The position numbers and the translations under genes were made by a program. From assembly GCA_030838265.1 (NCBI GenBank), contig JAUTXA010000146.1, forward strand, positions 1-5,008: a stretch of 5,008 nucleotides of DNA. Reading direction: 5' to 3'. Of the stretch, positions 1 to 5,008 are shown piece by piece (the stretch's first letter is position 1; each line of letters starts with the position of its first letter). Under the pieces are notes generated by a model. The model saw nothing but the letters and a program-made list of their open reading frames with translations. It searched no databases and had not been told where the DNA came from. Source of the DNA: Actinomycetota bacterium (lineage in GTDB: Bacteria > Actinomycetota > Acidimicrobiia > Acidimicrobiales > BP-101).

Positions 1-845
1 ATCGTCCCGACGCCCTCGGGCGTGAAGATCTCGAGGAGCAAGGCGTGCGGTCGCCGGCCGTCGAGGATGTGGGCCTGGCCGACTCCCCCGCGCACGGCGT
101 AGCCGCACGACTCCACCTTGGGGATCATGCCCGCCCCGACCGCCCCCTTGTCGACGAGCCTGTCGATCTCGTCGACGGTCACGGTCGAGAGCAAGCTGGT
201 GGGATCGTCGACGTCGGCCCGCAGGCCCTCGATGTCGGTGAGGTAGAAGAGCTTCGCCGCACCCAACGCGGCGGCGATCGCTCCAGCAGCGGTGTCGGCG
301 TTGATGTTGTAGGCCTGGCCCTCGGCATCGCTGCCGATGGTCGCCACGACGGGGACGAGGGACTGGGCCAGCAGGCTGTCGAGGATCGACGTGTTCACCG
401 ACCCGACGTCACCGACGAAGCCCAGCGAAGGGTCGCGCGCTGTGGCGCGAATGAGGCTGGCGTCTTCGCCCGAGACACCGACGGCGATCGGGGCGTGGAC
501 GTTGATGGCCGCCACAATGTCGCGGTTGACGCGGCCCACCAAGACCATGCGGGCGATGTCGAGCGTGTCGGCGTCGGTCACCCGCAGCCCGTCCCGGAAC
601 TCGGGGACCTTGCCCAGGCGGTCCATGAGCTCGCCGATCTGCGGACCGCCGCCGTGGATCACGACTGGCCGCATCCCCACCGACCGCATGAGGACGACGT
701 CCTCGGCGAAGAGGCGGAGGGCGTCGTCGCCCTCGATCGCGTTCCCGCCGTACTTGATCACGACGACCTTGCCCCGGAAGCGCTGGATGTAGGGCAGGGC
801 CTCGATCAGCACGCCGGCCTTGGCGGTCGGATCGAGCACGCTCAT
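1..845 (-). CDS. argB: Acetylglutamate kinase ArgB, C-terminus cut by the window edge
   Basis: This enzyme phosphorylates N-acetyl-L-glutamate with ATP, the second step of arginine synthesis, in the cytoplasm. It belongs to the amino acid kinase fold. I translated 281 codons from the ATG at 845-843. Visible marks are PYIQRFRGK (18-26), the ATP-site KYGG with Lys31, the substrate loop HGGGPQI (64-70), SGEDA (125-129), YNINADTAAG (179-188), YLTDIEG with Asp204 (201-207), GMIPKVE with Lys243 (239-245) and the near-terminal LLEIFTPEGVGT. The N-terminal segment before the ATP lysine resembles that of arginine-inhibited hexameric kinases, so feedback inhibition is likely, though inferred. Family length is about 290-300, so some 10-20 residues lie outside. 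The ATG overlaps the argJ stop as ATGA and no clear Shine-Dalgarno precedes it, which suggests translational coupling. The SGEDA form, in place of the SGKDG seen elsewhere, is as I recall usual in Actinobacteria. Confidence 0.97.
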   Translation of the reverse strand, partial: MSVLDPTAKAGVLIEALPYIQRFRGKVVVIKYGGNAIEGDDALRLFAEDVVLMRSVGMRPVVIHGGGPQIGELMDRLGKVPEFRDGLRVTDADTLDIARMVLVGRVNRDIVAAINVHAPIAVGVSGEDASLIRATARDPSLGFVGDVGSVNTSILDSLLAQSLVPVVATIGSDAEGQAYNINADTAAGAIAAALGAAKLFYLTDIEGLRADVDDPTSLLSTVTVDEIDRLVDKGAVGAGMIPKVESCGYAVRGGVGQAHILDGRRPHALLLEIFTPEGVGT

Positions 846-2008
846 GAGGTCCGCATGTTCTCGGCGATGTACGCCGGGGTCAGGTCGTTGGTGAGGACCG
901 ATGCCCGGCCCGAGCCGATGCCGAGATCGGCCACGATCTCGACGGCGGCCTGCGCCAGGTGGGCCTTGACGGCGGCCTCGTCGTGGGCCACCGCCACCCC
1001 GCCCCGGCAGACGACCGTGCCTCCGTAGGCGATGGCCAGCTGGTCCTGGTCGAAGTTGACCCCGGCCGAGCCGAGCTCGCTGCTGATCCGGCCCCAATAC
1101 GGGTCCTCGCCGTAGAGCGAACACTTCACCAGCTGGCTCTGGGCCACCTGGCGAGCCGCGATCGCCGCCTCCTGATCGCTGGCCGCGCCCTCGACCGCGA
1201 TGTCGACGACCTTGGTCGCCCCCTCCGCGTCGCCCGCCATCTGGCTGGCCAGGGTGCAGCACACCCGGGTCACGGCATCGGTGAGGGCATCGAGGTTGGT
1301 GGAGACCGCCTCCTTGCCCGAGGCGAGGAGAATGACCGTGTCGTTGGTCGACGTGCACCCGTCGACCGTGAGGCGGTTGAACGACGCGGCCACTCCCACG
1401 GTGAGGGCTGACGACAGCTCGCGGGGGGTCGCGGTGGCGTCGGTGGTCAACACGGCCAGCATGGTGGCCATGTTGGGCGCCAGCATGGCCGCCCCCTTGG
1501 CCATCCCGCCGACCGCGAAGCCCGCTTCGACCACCAAGGCCTCTTTCGGGCCAGTGTCGGTCGTCAAGATTGCCTCCGCCGCCGCCGCTCCGCCCGCCCG
1601 CGACCGTTGGGCCGCGACCGTCGGAATGGCAGCCACAATGCGATCTACGGGAAGGGGGATGCCGATGAGCCCGGTCGAGCAGACCAGCACCTCGTCGGAC
1701 CGGCAGCCGACAGCGATGGCGGTCGCCCTGGCCATGGCCAGGGCCGCCTCCCGTCCCGGCGCCCCGGTCGAGGCGTTGGCGTTGCCGCTGTTGAGGACCA
1801 CGGCGGCCACGCGTCCACCTGACGCCTGCAGGTTCTGGCGGCTGACCTGGACGGGCGCGGCGGCGGTGAGGTTGGTGGTGAACACGGCGGCGGCGGGTAC
1901 GGCCGAGCCGTCGTCGGTGGCCACGATGGCCAAGTCGGCGACGTCACCTTCCTTCACACCGCACGCCCCGCCGGCGGCGACGAACCCGGCGGCGGCGGTG
2001 ACGCTCAC
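842..2008 (-). CDS. argJ: Glutamate N-acetyltransferase / ornithine acetyltransferase ArgJ
   Basis: The enzyme moves the acetyl group from N-acetylornithine to glutamate, closing the acetyl cycle of arginine synthesis; some members also use acetyl-CoA to make N-acetylglutamate. The product is 388 residues, against about 390-410 for the family. It is made as a precursor that cuts itself: the site is KGAAMLAPNMATMLAVLTTDA-like at 171-191, with cleavage expected between Ala181 and Thr182, Thr182 becoming the nucleophile. The oxyanion-hole motif STG is at 111-113. Other family marks are LNSGNANAS (72-80), STNDTVILLASG (220-231), GDAEGATK (259-266), YGEDPYWGRI (299-308) and the C-terminal NDLTPAYIAEN. 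The start is GTG, overlapping the argC stop as GTGA; its stop overlaps the argB ATG as ATGA. No clear ribosome binding site precedes the GTG, so coupling to argC translation is likely. Whether it is mono- or bifunctional cannot be told from sequence. Confidence 0.97.
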   Translation of the reverse strand: MSVTAAAGFVAAGGACGVKEGDVADLAIVATDDGSAVPAAAVFTTNLTAAAPVQVSRQNLQASGGRVAAVVLNSGNANASTGAPGREAALAMARATAIAVGCRSDEVLVCSTGLIGIPLPVDRIVAAIPTVAAQRSRAGGAAAAEAILTTDTGPKEALVVEAGFAVGGMAKGAAMLAPNMATMLAVLTTDATATPRELSSALTVGVAASFNRLTVDGCTSTNDTVILLASGKEAVSTNLDALTDAVTRVCCTLASQMAGDAEGATKVVDIAVEGAASDQEAAIAARQVAQSQLVKCSLYGEDPYWGRISSELGSAGVNFDQDQLAIAYGGTVVCRGGVAVAHDEAAVKAHLAQAAVEIVADLGIGSGRASVLTNDLTPAYIAENMRTS

Positions 2009-3021
2009 GGATAGATCCCGATGGCCGACAGGCCCTCGGACTCAGGGAGGCCGAGGGCCAGGTTGGCGCATTGGACGGCCTGCCCCGATGCCCCCTTCAC
2101 CAGGTTGTCGAGGGCCGCGATGACAACGAGCCAGCCCGTGCGCTCATCGACCCGGGCCGTCAGGTGGACGGCGTTGGAGCCGAGGGTGGCCTTGGTCGAT
2201 GGCGGGCGTTCGTCGACGATGACGAAGGGCTCACCGCCATACGCATCGGCCAGCAACCCGAGGGCCGATTCGGTCGTGAGGCCGGCGGTGGGCCGGGCGT
2301 AGCAGGTGGCCAGGATCCCTCTCGTCATGGGGGCGAGGTGGGGGGTGAAGAGGACCTGGGCGCCAATGGCCTGCTCGATCTCAGGAGTGTGGCGATGGTC
2401 GAGGAGGCCGTAAGCCACAAAATCCTCGTTGACCGTGCCGAAATGGGTGGTCTCCTTCAGGGCCCGGCCCGCGCCCGAGACGCCGCTGGCGGCGTCGACG
2501 ACGATGCCGGTCGTCGCCACGGCGCCGGCGCGGACGAACGGAGCGAGGGCGACGGAAGCGGCGGTGACATAGCACCCGGCCGCGGCGACAAGCTCGGCAT
2601 CGGCGAGCTCGGCCCGGTTGAGCTCCGGGAGTCCGTAGGCGAACTCGGCCAGCAGCTCGGGCGCCTCGTGTTCGGCCTTGTACCACTGCGGGTAGAGGGC
2701 GGCATCCTTCAGGCGGAAGTCGGCGGAGAGGTCGACGATGTGGCTCACCCGCTTCCGCAGGTCGGGTACCACCGACTGCGAGACCCCGTGCGGAAGGGCG
2801 AGGAAGGCAAGGTCGATGTCGTCGACCGCGAGCGGATCGGTGGTCGCGAACACCCGATTCCCGGCCCATGAGGCCAGGCTGGGATAGAGGTCGGCCACCT
2901 TCCGGCCCGCCTGCGACTCGGCCGTCACGTGGACGACCTCGAGGTCGGGATGGGCGGCGCATATGCGCAACAGCTCGGCGCCCGTGTAGCCCGACGCCCC
3001 GAGCACGGCGATCCTTGCCAT
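2005..3021 (-). CDS. argC: N-acetyl-gamma-glutamyl-phosphate reductase ArgC
   Basis: This enzyme reduces N-acetylglutamyl 5-phosphate to the semialdehyde with NADPH, the third step of arginine synthesis. It is 338 residues, normal for the type 1 ArgC family. The Rossmann nucleotide-binding loop GASGYTGAEL is at 8-17. The catalytic cysteine is Cys150 in AAGCYVTAA; family members usually have PGCYPTA, so both flanking prolines are replaced here. Further marks are LPHGVS (76-81), VDLSADFR (96-103), the HRHTPEIEQ segment (209-217), PHLAPMTRGI with the probable catalytic His228 (227-236) and ALDNLVKGASGQAVQ (303-317). It is the first gene of the arg operon in this window and overlaps argJ by 4 bases. 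The ATG at 3021-3019 starts exactly where MARIAVLGASG begins, as expected for the family. There is no Shine-Dalgarno; a TANNNT promoter element ends 6 bases before the ATG, so a leaderless mRNA is likely. Confidence 0.97.
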   Translation of the reverse strand: MARIAVLGASGYTGAELLRICAAHPDLEVVHVTAESQAGRKVADLYPSLASWAGNRVFATTDPLAVDDIDLAFLALPHGVSQSVVPDLRKRVSHIVDLSADFRLKDAALYPQWYKAEHEAPELLAEFAYGLPELNRAELADAELVAAAGCYVTAASVALAPFVRAGAVATTGIVVDAASGVSGAGRALKETTHFGTVNEDFVAYGLLDHRHTPEIEQAIGAQVLFTPHLAPMTRGILATCYARPTAGLTTESALGLLADAYGGEPFVIVDERPPSTKATLGSNAVHLTARVDERTGWLVVIAALDNLVKGASGQAVQCANLALGLPESEGLSAIGIYP

Positions 3022-3027
3022 CCCGAA

Positions 3028-3056
3028 ACGATACGTTGTCTTGCATCTTTATGCAA
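3028..3056 (-). promoter_or_regulatory. Predicted leaderless promoter of argCJB
   Basis: On the minus strand a -35-like TTGCAT (3056-3051, four of six matches to TTGACA) is followed by a 17-base spacer and a -10-like TATCGT (3033-3028) that fits TANNNT. Six bases later comes the argC ATG, so transcription would begin at or next to the A of the start codon. That geometry is typical of leaderless genes in Actinobacteria and agrees with the missing ribosome binding site. The elements are seen; their use is inferred. Confidence 0.55.
3041..3056. promoter_or_regulatory. ARG-box-like operator (probable ArgR site)
   Basis: TTGCATCTTTATGCAA is a perfect inverted repeat with 6-base arms and a 4-base A/T-rich centre. 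On the argC strand it reads TTGCATAAAGATGCAA, which resembles the ARG boxes bound by ArgR in Actinobacteria and other bacteria. It covers the predicted -35 and 10 of the 17 spacer bases of the argC promoter, ending 20 bases before the argC start, an ideal place for arginine-dependent repression. It stands out in a high-GC background. Only one clear box is present, whereas ArgR often binds a pair. argR itself is not in the window but usually lies further down this operon in Actinobacteria. Confidence 0.7.
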
Positions 3057-3060
3057 TCAA

Positions 3061-3074
3061 GCCGAACGTCCGGC
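3061..3074. other. Imperfect GC-rich palindrome beside the ARG box
   Basis: GCCGAACGTCCGGC is a 14-base inverted repeat with one mismatched pair, starting 4 bases after the ARG box. Its centre is 19 bases from the centre of the ARG box. It does not look like an ARG box in composition. It may be a site for another regulator, or chance in GC-rich DNA. Confidence 0.3.
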
Positions 3075-3089
3075 TGGGACGGGCAGACT

Positions 3090-3093
3090 GGAG
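3090..3093 (+). promoter_or_regulatory. Ribosome binding site deciding the start of the stalk gene
   Basis: GGAG lies 8 bases before the ATG at 3102 but only 2 bases before the in-frame ATG at 3096. Normal spacing therefore favours 3102, giving 143 residues instead of 145. Confidence 0.6.
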
Positions 3094-3101
3094 CGATGCG
3101 C

Positions 3102-3533
3102 ATGGGTCCGACGGGACGACGGCTGGCACTGGGCGTCGGCCTGCTCGGGGCGGCCGCGGCGGTGGCGACCTCAGGGGGGACGACACCATCGGCGTCCGCC
3201 CAGCAGCAGATATCGACCACCCTGCCCCGCCGCACCACGACCACGTTGACGCCGACCACCAAGCCGCCGACAACCTTGAAGCCGACCACGACCGCGCCCC
3301 GCCCCGTCACCACGGCTCGCCGCAACACCTCGACGACAGCCCGGAAGACAGCGACCACGTCGCCGCCCGCCACCCTCCCCACGCCATCGACCGCTCCTCA
3401 AACCACGTCGACCACGACCCTGCTGACCTTCAGCGACGCCGGCTTCAACCCGTTCGGCCTGCTGATGACGATCGCCGGGTTCGGCGTGGCCGGGGGCCTC
3501 ATGGTCCGGGAGTGGATGAAGACCCGGCCGTAG
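3102..3533 (+). CDS. Secreted, membrane-anchored Thr/Pro-rich stalk protein, function unknown
   Basis: I recognise no family for this 143-residue protein, but its layout is clear. Residues 1-33 form a signal peptide: GRR in the basic part, a hydrophobic core from LALGVGLLGA onwards, and a cleavage motif ASA before QQQ. Residues 34-110 are low complexity, with 31 threonines in 77 positions plus many prolines and scattered Arg/Lys; such mucin-like stretches are extended and often O-glycosylated. Residues 117-135 form one membrane helix containing a GxxxG pattern (Gly128, Gly132), followed by the positive tail REWMKTRP. The expected topology is an outside stalk with a cytoplasmic tail of about 8 residues. 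No LPXTG sorting signal, lipobox or enzyme domain is seen. It is transcribed away from argC and its stop lies one base from the pheT stop. The signal peptide and membrane helix in frame with an SD-preceded ATG argue that it is real. A wall-spanning or envelope structural role is possible but unproven. Confidence 0.8.
   Translation: MGPTGRRLALGVGLLGAAAAVATSGGTTPSASAQQQISTTLPRRTTTTLTPTTKPPTTLKPTTTAPRPVTTARRNTSTTARKTATTSPPATLPTPSTAPQTTSTTTLLTFSDAGFNPFGLLMTIAGFGVAGGLMVREWMKTRP
3201..3431 (+). repeat. Low-complexity Thr/Pro-coding tract with CGACCAC repeats
   Basis: This stretch encodes the stalk of the small membrane protein. The heptamer CGACCAC occurs six times on the plus strand (at 3214, 3238, 3253, 3283, 3352 and 3409), irregularly spaced and not always in the same frame. 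It looks like a degenerate, compositionally driven repeat rather than a tandem array. Such tracts are prone to length change by slippage or recombination. Confidence 0.6.
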
Positions 3534-3534
3534 G

Positions 3535-5008
3535 TCAGCCCCGCAGGGTGGCGGGCAGCGCCGACTGCACCGCCTCGATGCAGCGGCGCCGCACATCGGC
3601 GACCTCTTCGTCGGTCAGCGTGTGATCCTCGGCATTGAAGCGCAAACGGAAGGCCAAGCTGCGCCAGCCGTCGTCGACCCCTGGCCCCCGGTAGACGTCA
3701 AAGAGCCGGATATCGACGAGCAGCGGCCCGGCCGAAGCTCGAAGGGTGGACTCGACATCTCCGGCCGGCGTCGAGTCGGCAACGGCGAAGGCCAGGTCGA
3801 TGTCGGAGGACGGGAAGCGGCTCACGGCGCTGGCCTCGTCGGCTCGCCGAGGCGCGCCCAGCATGGGCTCGAGCTCGAGGCTGCACCATCCGACCCGACC
3901 CTCGAGGCCCCAGCCCGCGACCACCGCAGGGGCGACCTCACCCACGATGCCCACGGGGACCCCGCTCGCGCTCACACTCGCCGTACGGGTGGGGTGCATC
4001 CCCAGTTCGTCAGACGCCGGGCGCAGCTGCACGTCGGCGAGGCGAAGAGCATCGACCAACCCGTCGAAGAGGCGCTTGGCTTCGTCGGCTCCGGCGCCGG
4101 CCAAGGCGAAGGCCACGACCTCACGCTCGTCAGGAAGGGGCCGGGCCTCGGCCGGCCGGCGCCAGACCTTGCCGATCTCGAAGAGGCGGACACCCTGGCT
4201 GCGATGCGAGGCGTTGAAGGCCAGAGAGCGGAGCAGGCCCGGCAGCAGCGAGGTCCGCAGCAGCGACTCCTCTCGGACCATCGGATCGGCGGCCGGGATG
4301 GCATCCTCGGCCAGGCCTGCTCTGGCGTGGTCGCCCGGGCCGAGCAGAGGTGATGCCGTCCCTTCGCTGATGCCGAACCCGGCGAGGATCTCGCGCACCA
4401 GGCGGCGGTCGCGCTGGTGTGGCGTGAGAGCCCCGACCCGGGGGCTGGCAGGGACGGTGCGGGGGATGTTGGCGTAACCGTGATGGCGGGCGATCTCTTC
4501 GATGACATCGACCTCACGTCCGATGTCGGGACGGAAGGTCGGCGCCACGACGTCGAGGAGCTCGGGCCCGGCGTTGGTGACCTCGAAGCCGATCGGGCCG
4601 ATGAGCCGTGAGATCTCGGCTCCGTTCAGATCGGTGCCGAGGAGCTGGTTGACCCTCGGCACCCGGACGGGCACCGGCGCGGTGGGCGGCAGGTGCTCGG
4701 GTGACTCGGCCATGGCGCTGGCCGCCACACGCGCCCCGGCCAGCTGGCCGGCGAGCTCGGCGAAGCGGGCCACGGCTCGCTCGATGCCAGCCCAGTCGCA
4801 GCCCCGCTCGAATCGGGCCGAGGCCTCGCTCCGGAGGCCCAGTCGCTTGGACGTGCGGGCGATAGCCATGGGCCGGAACCAGGCCGCTTCGAGGAGCACC
4901 GTCTTGGTGGCATCGGAGATCTCGCTCGTGGCACCACCCATGATGCCGGCGACACCGAGGACGTGGTCATCGCCGTCGGTGATCACGCAGTCGTCGCCTT
5001 CGAGCCGC
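3535..5008 (-). CDS. pheT: Phenylalanine-tRNA ligase beta subunit PheT, N-terminus cut by the window edge
   Basis: PheT pairs with PheS as an alpha2-beta2 enzyme that charges tRNA-Phe; the beta chain carries the editing and tRNA-contact domains. The window holds the last 490 codons and the stop; bacterial PheT is about 800-830 residues, so roughly 310-340 are missing, including the N-terminal tRNA-binding domain. Numbering from the first full codon, the end of the B3/4 editing domain shows GIMGG (21-25), LLEAAWF (38-44) and RTSKRLGLRSEASARFERG (51-69). The B5 domain (about 112-184) ends in DVIEEIARHHGY (167-178). A catalytic-like core without enzyme activity follows, then the FDX-ACB anticodon-binding domain (about 395-490) with RFPSSDIDLAF, LFDVYRG, WRSLAFRLRF and HTLTDEEV. 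The frame is open to the window edge, so the GTG at 4986 is not the true start. pheS is expected just upstream, outside the window. No terminator follows the stop. Confidence 0.97.
   Translation of the reverse strand, partial: RLEGDDCVITDGDDHVLGVAGIMGGATSEISDATKTVLLEAAWFRPMAIARTSKRLGLRSEASARFERGCDWAGIERAVARFAELAGQLAGARVAASAMAESPEHLPPTAPVPVRVPRVNQLLGTDLNGAEISRLIGPIGFEVTNAGPELLDVVAPTFRPDIGREVDVIEEIARHHGYANIPRTVPASPRVGALTPHQRDRRLVREILAGFGISEGTASPLLGPGDHARAGLAEDAIPAADPMVREESLLRTSLLPGLLRSLAFNASHRSQGVRLFEIGKVWRRPAEARPLPDEREVVAFALAGAGADEAKRLFDGLVDALRLADVQLRPASDELGMHPTRTASVSASGVPVGIVGEVAPAVVAGWGLEGRVGWCSLELEPMLGAPRRADEASAVSRFPSSDIDLAFAVADSTPAGDVESTLRASAGPLLVDIRLFDVYRGPGVDDGWRSLAFRLRFNAEDHTLTDEEVADVRRRCIEAVQSALPATLRG

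Noticed and set aside
45..1028. Long plus-strand open frame opposite argB (327 codons)
   Set aside because: It lies antisense to a clear argB reading frame with all family motifs. Its Asp/Arg/Gly/His-rich product shows no domain; high GC routinely gives such open antisense frames.
1200..2123. Plus-strand open frame opposite argJ (307 codons)
   Set aside because: It is antisense to argJ, has low-complexity Ala/Thr/Arg composition and no motif or ribosome binding site.
2071..2871. Plus-strand open frame opposite argC (266 codons)
   Set aside because: It is antisense to argC, which has complete ArgC motifs. The Gly/Asp/Arg-rich product is a GC artefact.
3041..3056. The 16-bp palindrome as a terminator hairpin
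   Set aside because: The arms are short and A/T-containing, no T-run follows, and it lies upstream of both flanking genes, so an operator fits better.
2868..3101. Upstream extension of the stalk gene into argC (start at 2868, 221 residues)
   Set aside because: The extension would bury the signal peptide inside the protein and is Arg/Pro-rich antisense to argC. The ATG at 3102 has a well-placed GGAG and puts the signal peptide at the N-terminus.
2381..3382. Minus-strand frame of 333 codons spanning argC, the intergenic region and the stalk gene
   Set aside because: It runs through the ARG box, and its Arg-rich product is a shifted reading of argC plus the antisense of the stalk tract.
3201..3431. 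CRISPR array or tandem repeat locus
   Set aside because: The repeated units are only about 7 bases, irregularly spaced and explained by Thr codons; there are no unique spacers of constant length.
3622..4353. Plus-strand open frame opposite pheT (243 codons)
   Set aside because: It is antisense to pheT B5 and core domains, which are intact in the minus frame; no motif in the antisense product.
4984..4986. GTG as the pheT start
   Set aside because: The frame stays open to the window edge and upstream codons (RLEGDDC) continue the editing domain; family length shows over 300 residues are missing.

Overview
The window is a stretch of high-GC chromosome carrying core metabolic genes, almost all on the minus strand. 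Read in transcription order from right to left it holds the last 490 codons of pheT (phenylalanyl-tRNA synthetase beta chain), then a small gene on the plus strand, then argC, argJ and most of argB from the arginine biosynthesis pathway. The order pheT-argC-argJ-argB matches the pheS-pheT-argCJBDF-argR arrangement known from Actinobacteria such as Mycobacterium. This order, the strong G/C preference at third codon positions, the GTG start of argJ and the leaderless-looking argC promoter all point to an actinobacterium. The Thr/Pro-rich membrane protein hints at the Acidimicrobiia or a similar lineage, but that is only an impression.

Region by region. Positions 1-845 hold argB, lacking only about its last 10-20 codons. 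Positions 842-2008 hold argJ and 2005-3021 hold argC. Each pair in argC-argJ-argB overlaps by 4 bases (GTGA and ATGA), so the three form one translationally coupled operon. Positions 3022-3101 are the only real intergenic region. It contains a perfect 16-bp inverted repeat of ARG-box type (ArgR operator), which sits on the -35 and spacer of a predicted argC promoter whose start point would be the A of the argC ATG. Positions 3102-3533 encode a 143-residue protein on the opposite strand. It has a signal peptide, a stalk of about 40% threonine, and a C-terminal membrane anchor with a short positively charged tail. Positions 3535-5008 hold pheT, whose stop codon lies one base from the stop of the small gene.

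How the genes work together. ArgB phosphorylates N-acetylglutamate, ArgC reduces the acyl phosphate to the semialdehyde, and ArgJ recycles the acetyl group from N-acetylornithine to glutamate. The ARG box would let arginine, through ArgR, shut off all three together. PheT is a translation enzyme linked to this locus only by conserved gene order.

The unusual element is the small plus-strand gene wedged between pheT and argC. It reads away from argC and towards pheT, shares its upstream region with the ARG box, and has no recognised family. No mobile element, CRISPR array, RNA gene or obvious new multi-gene system was seen.
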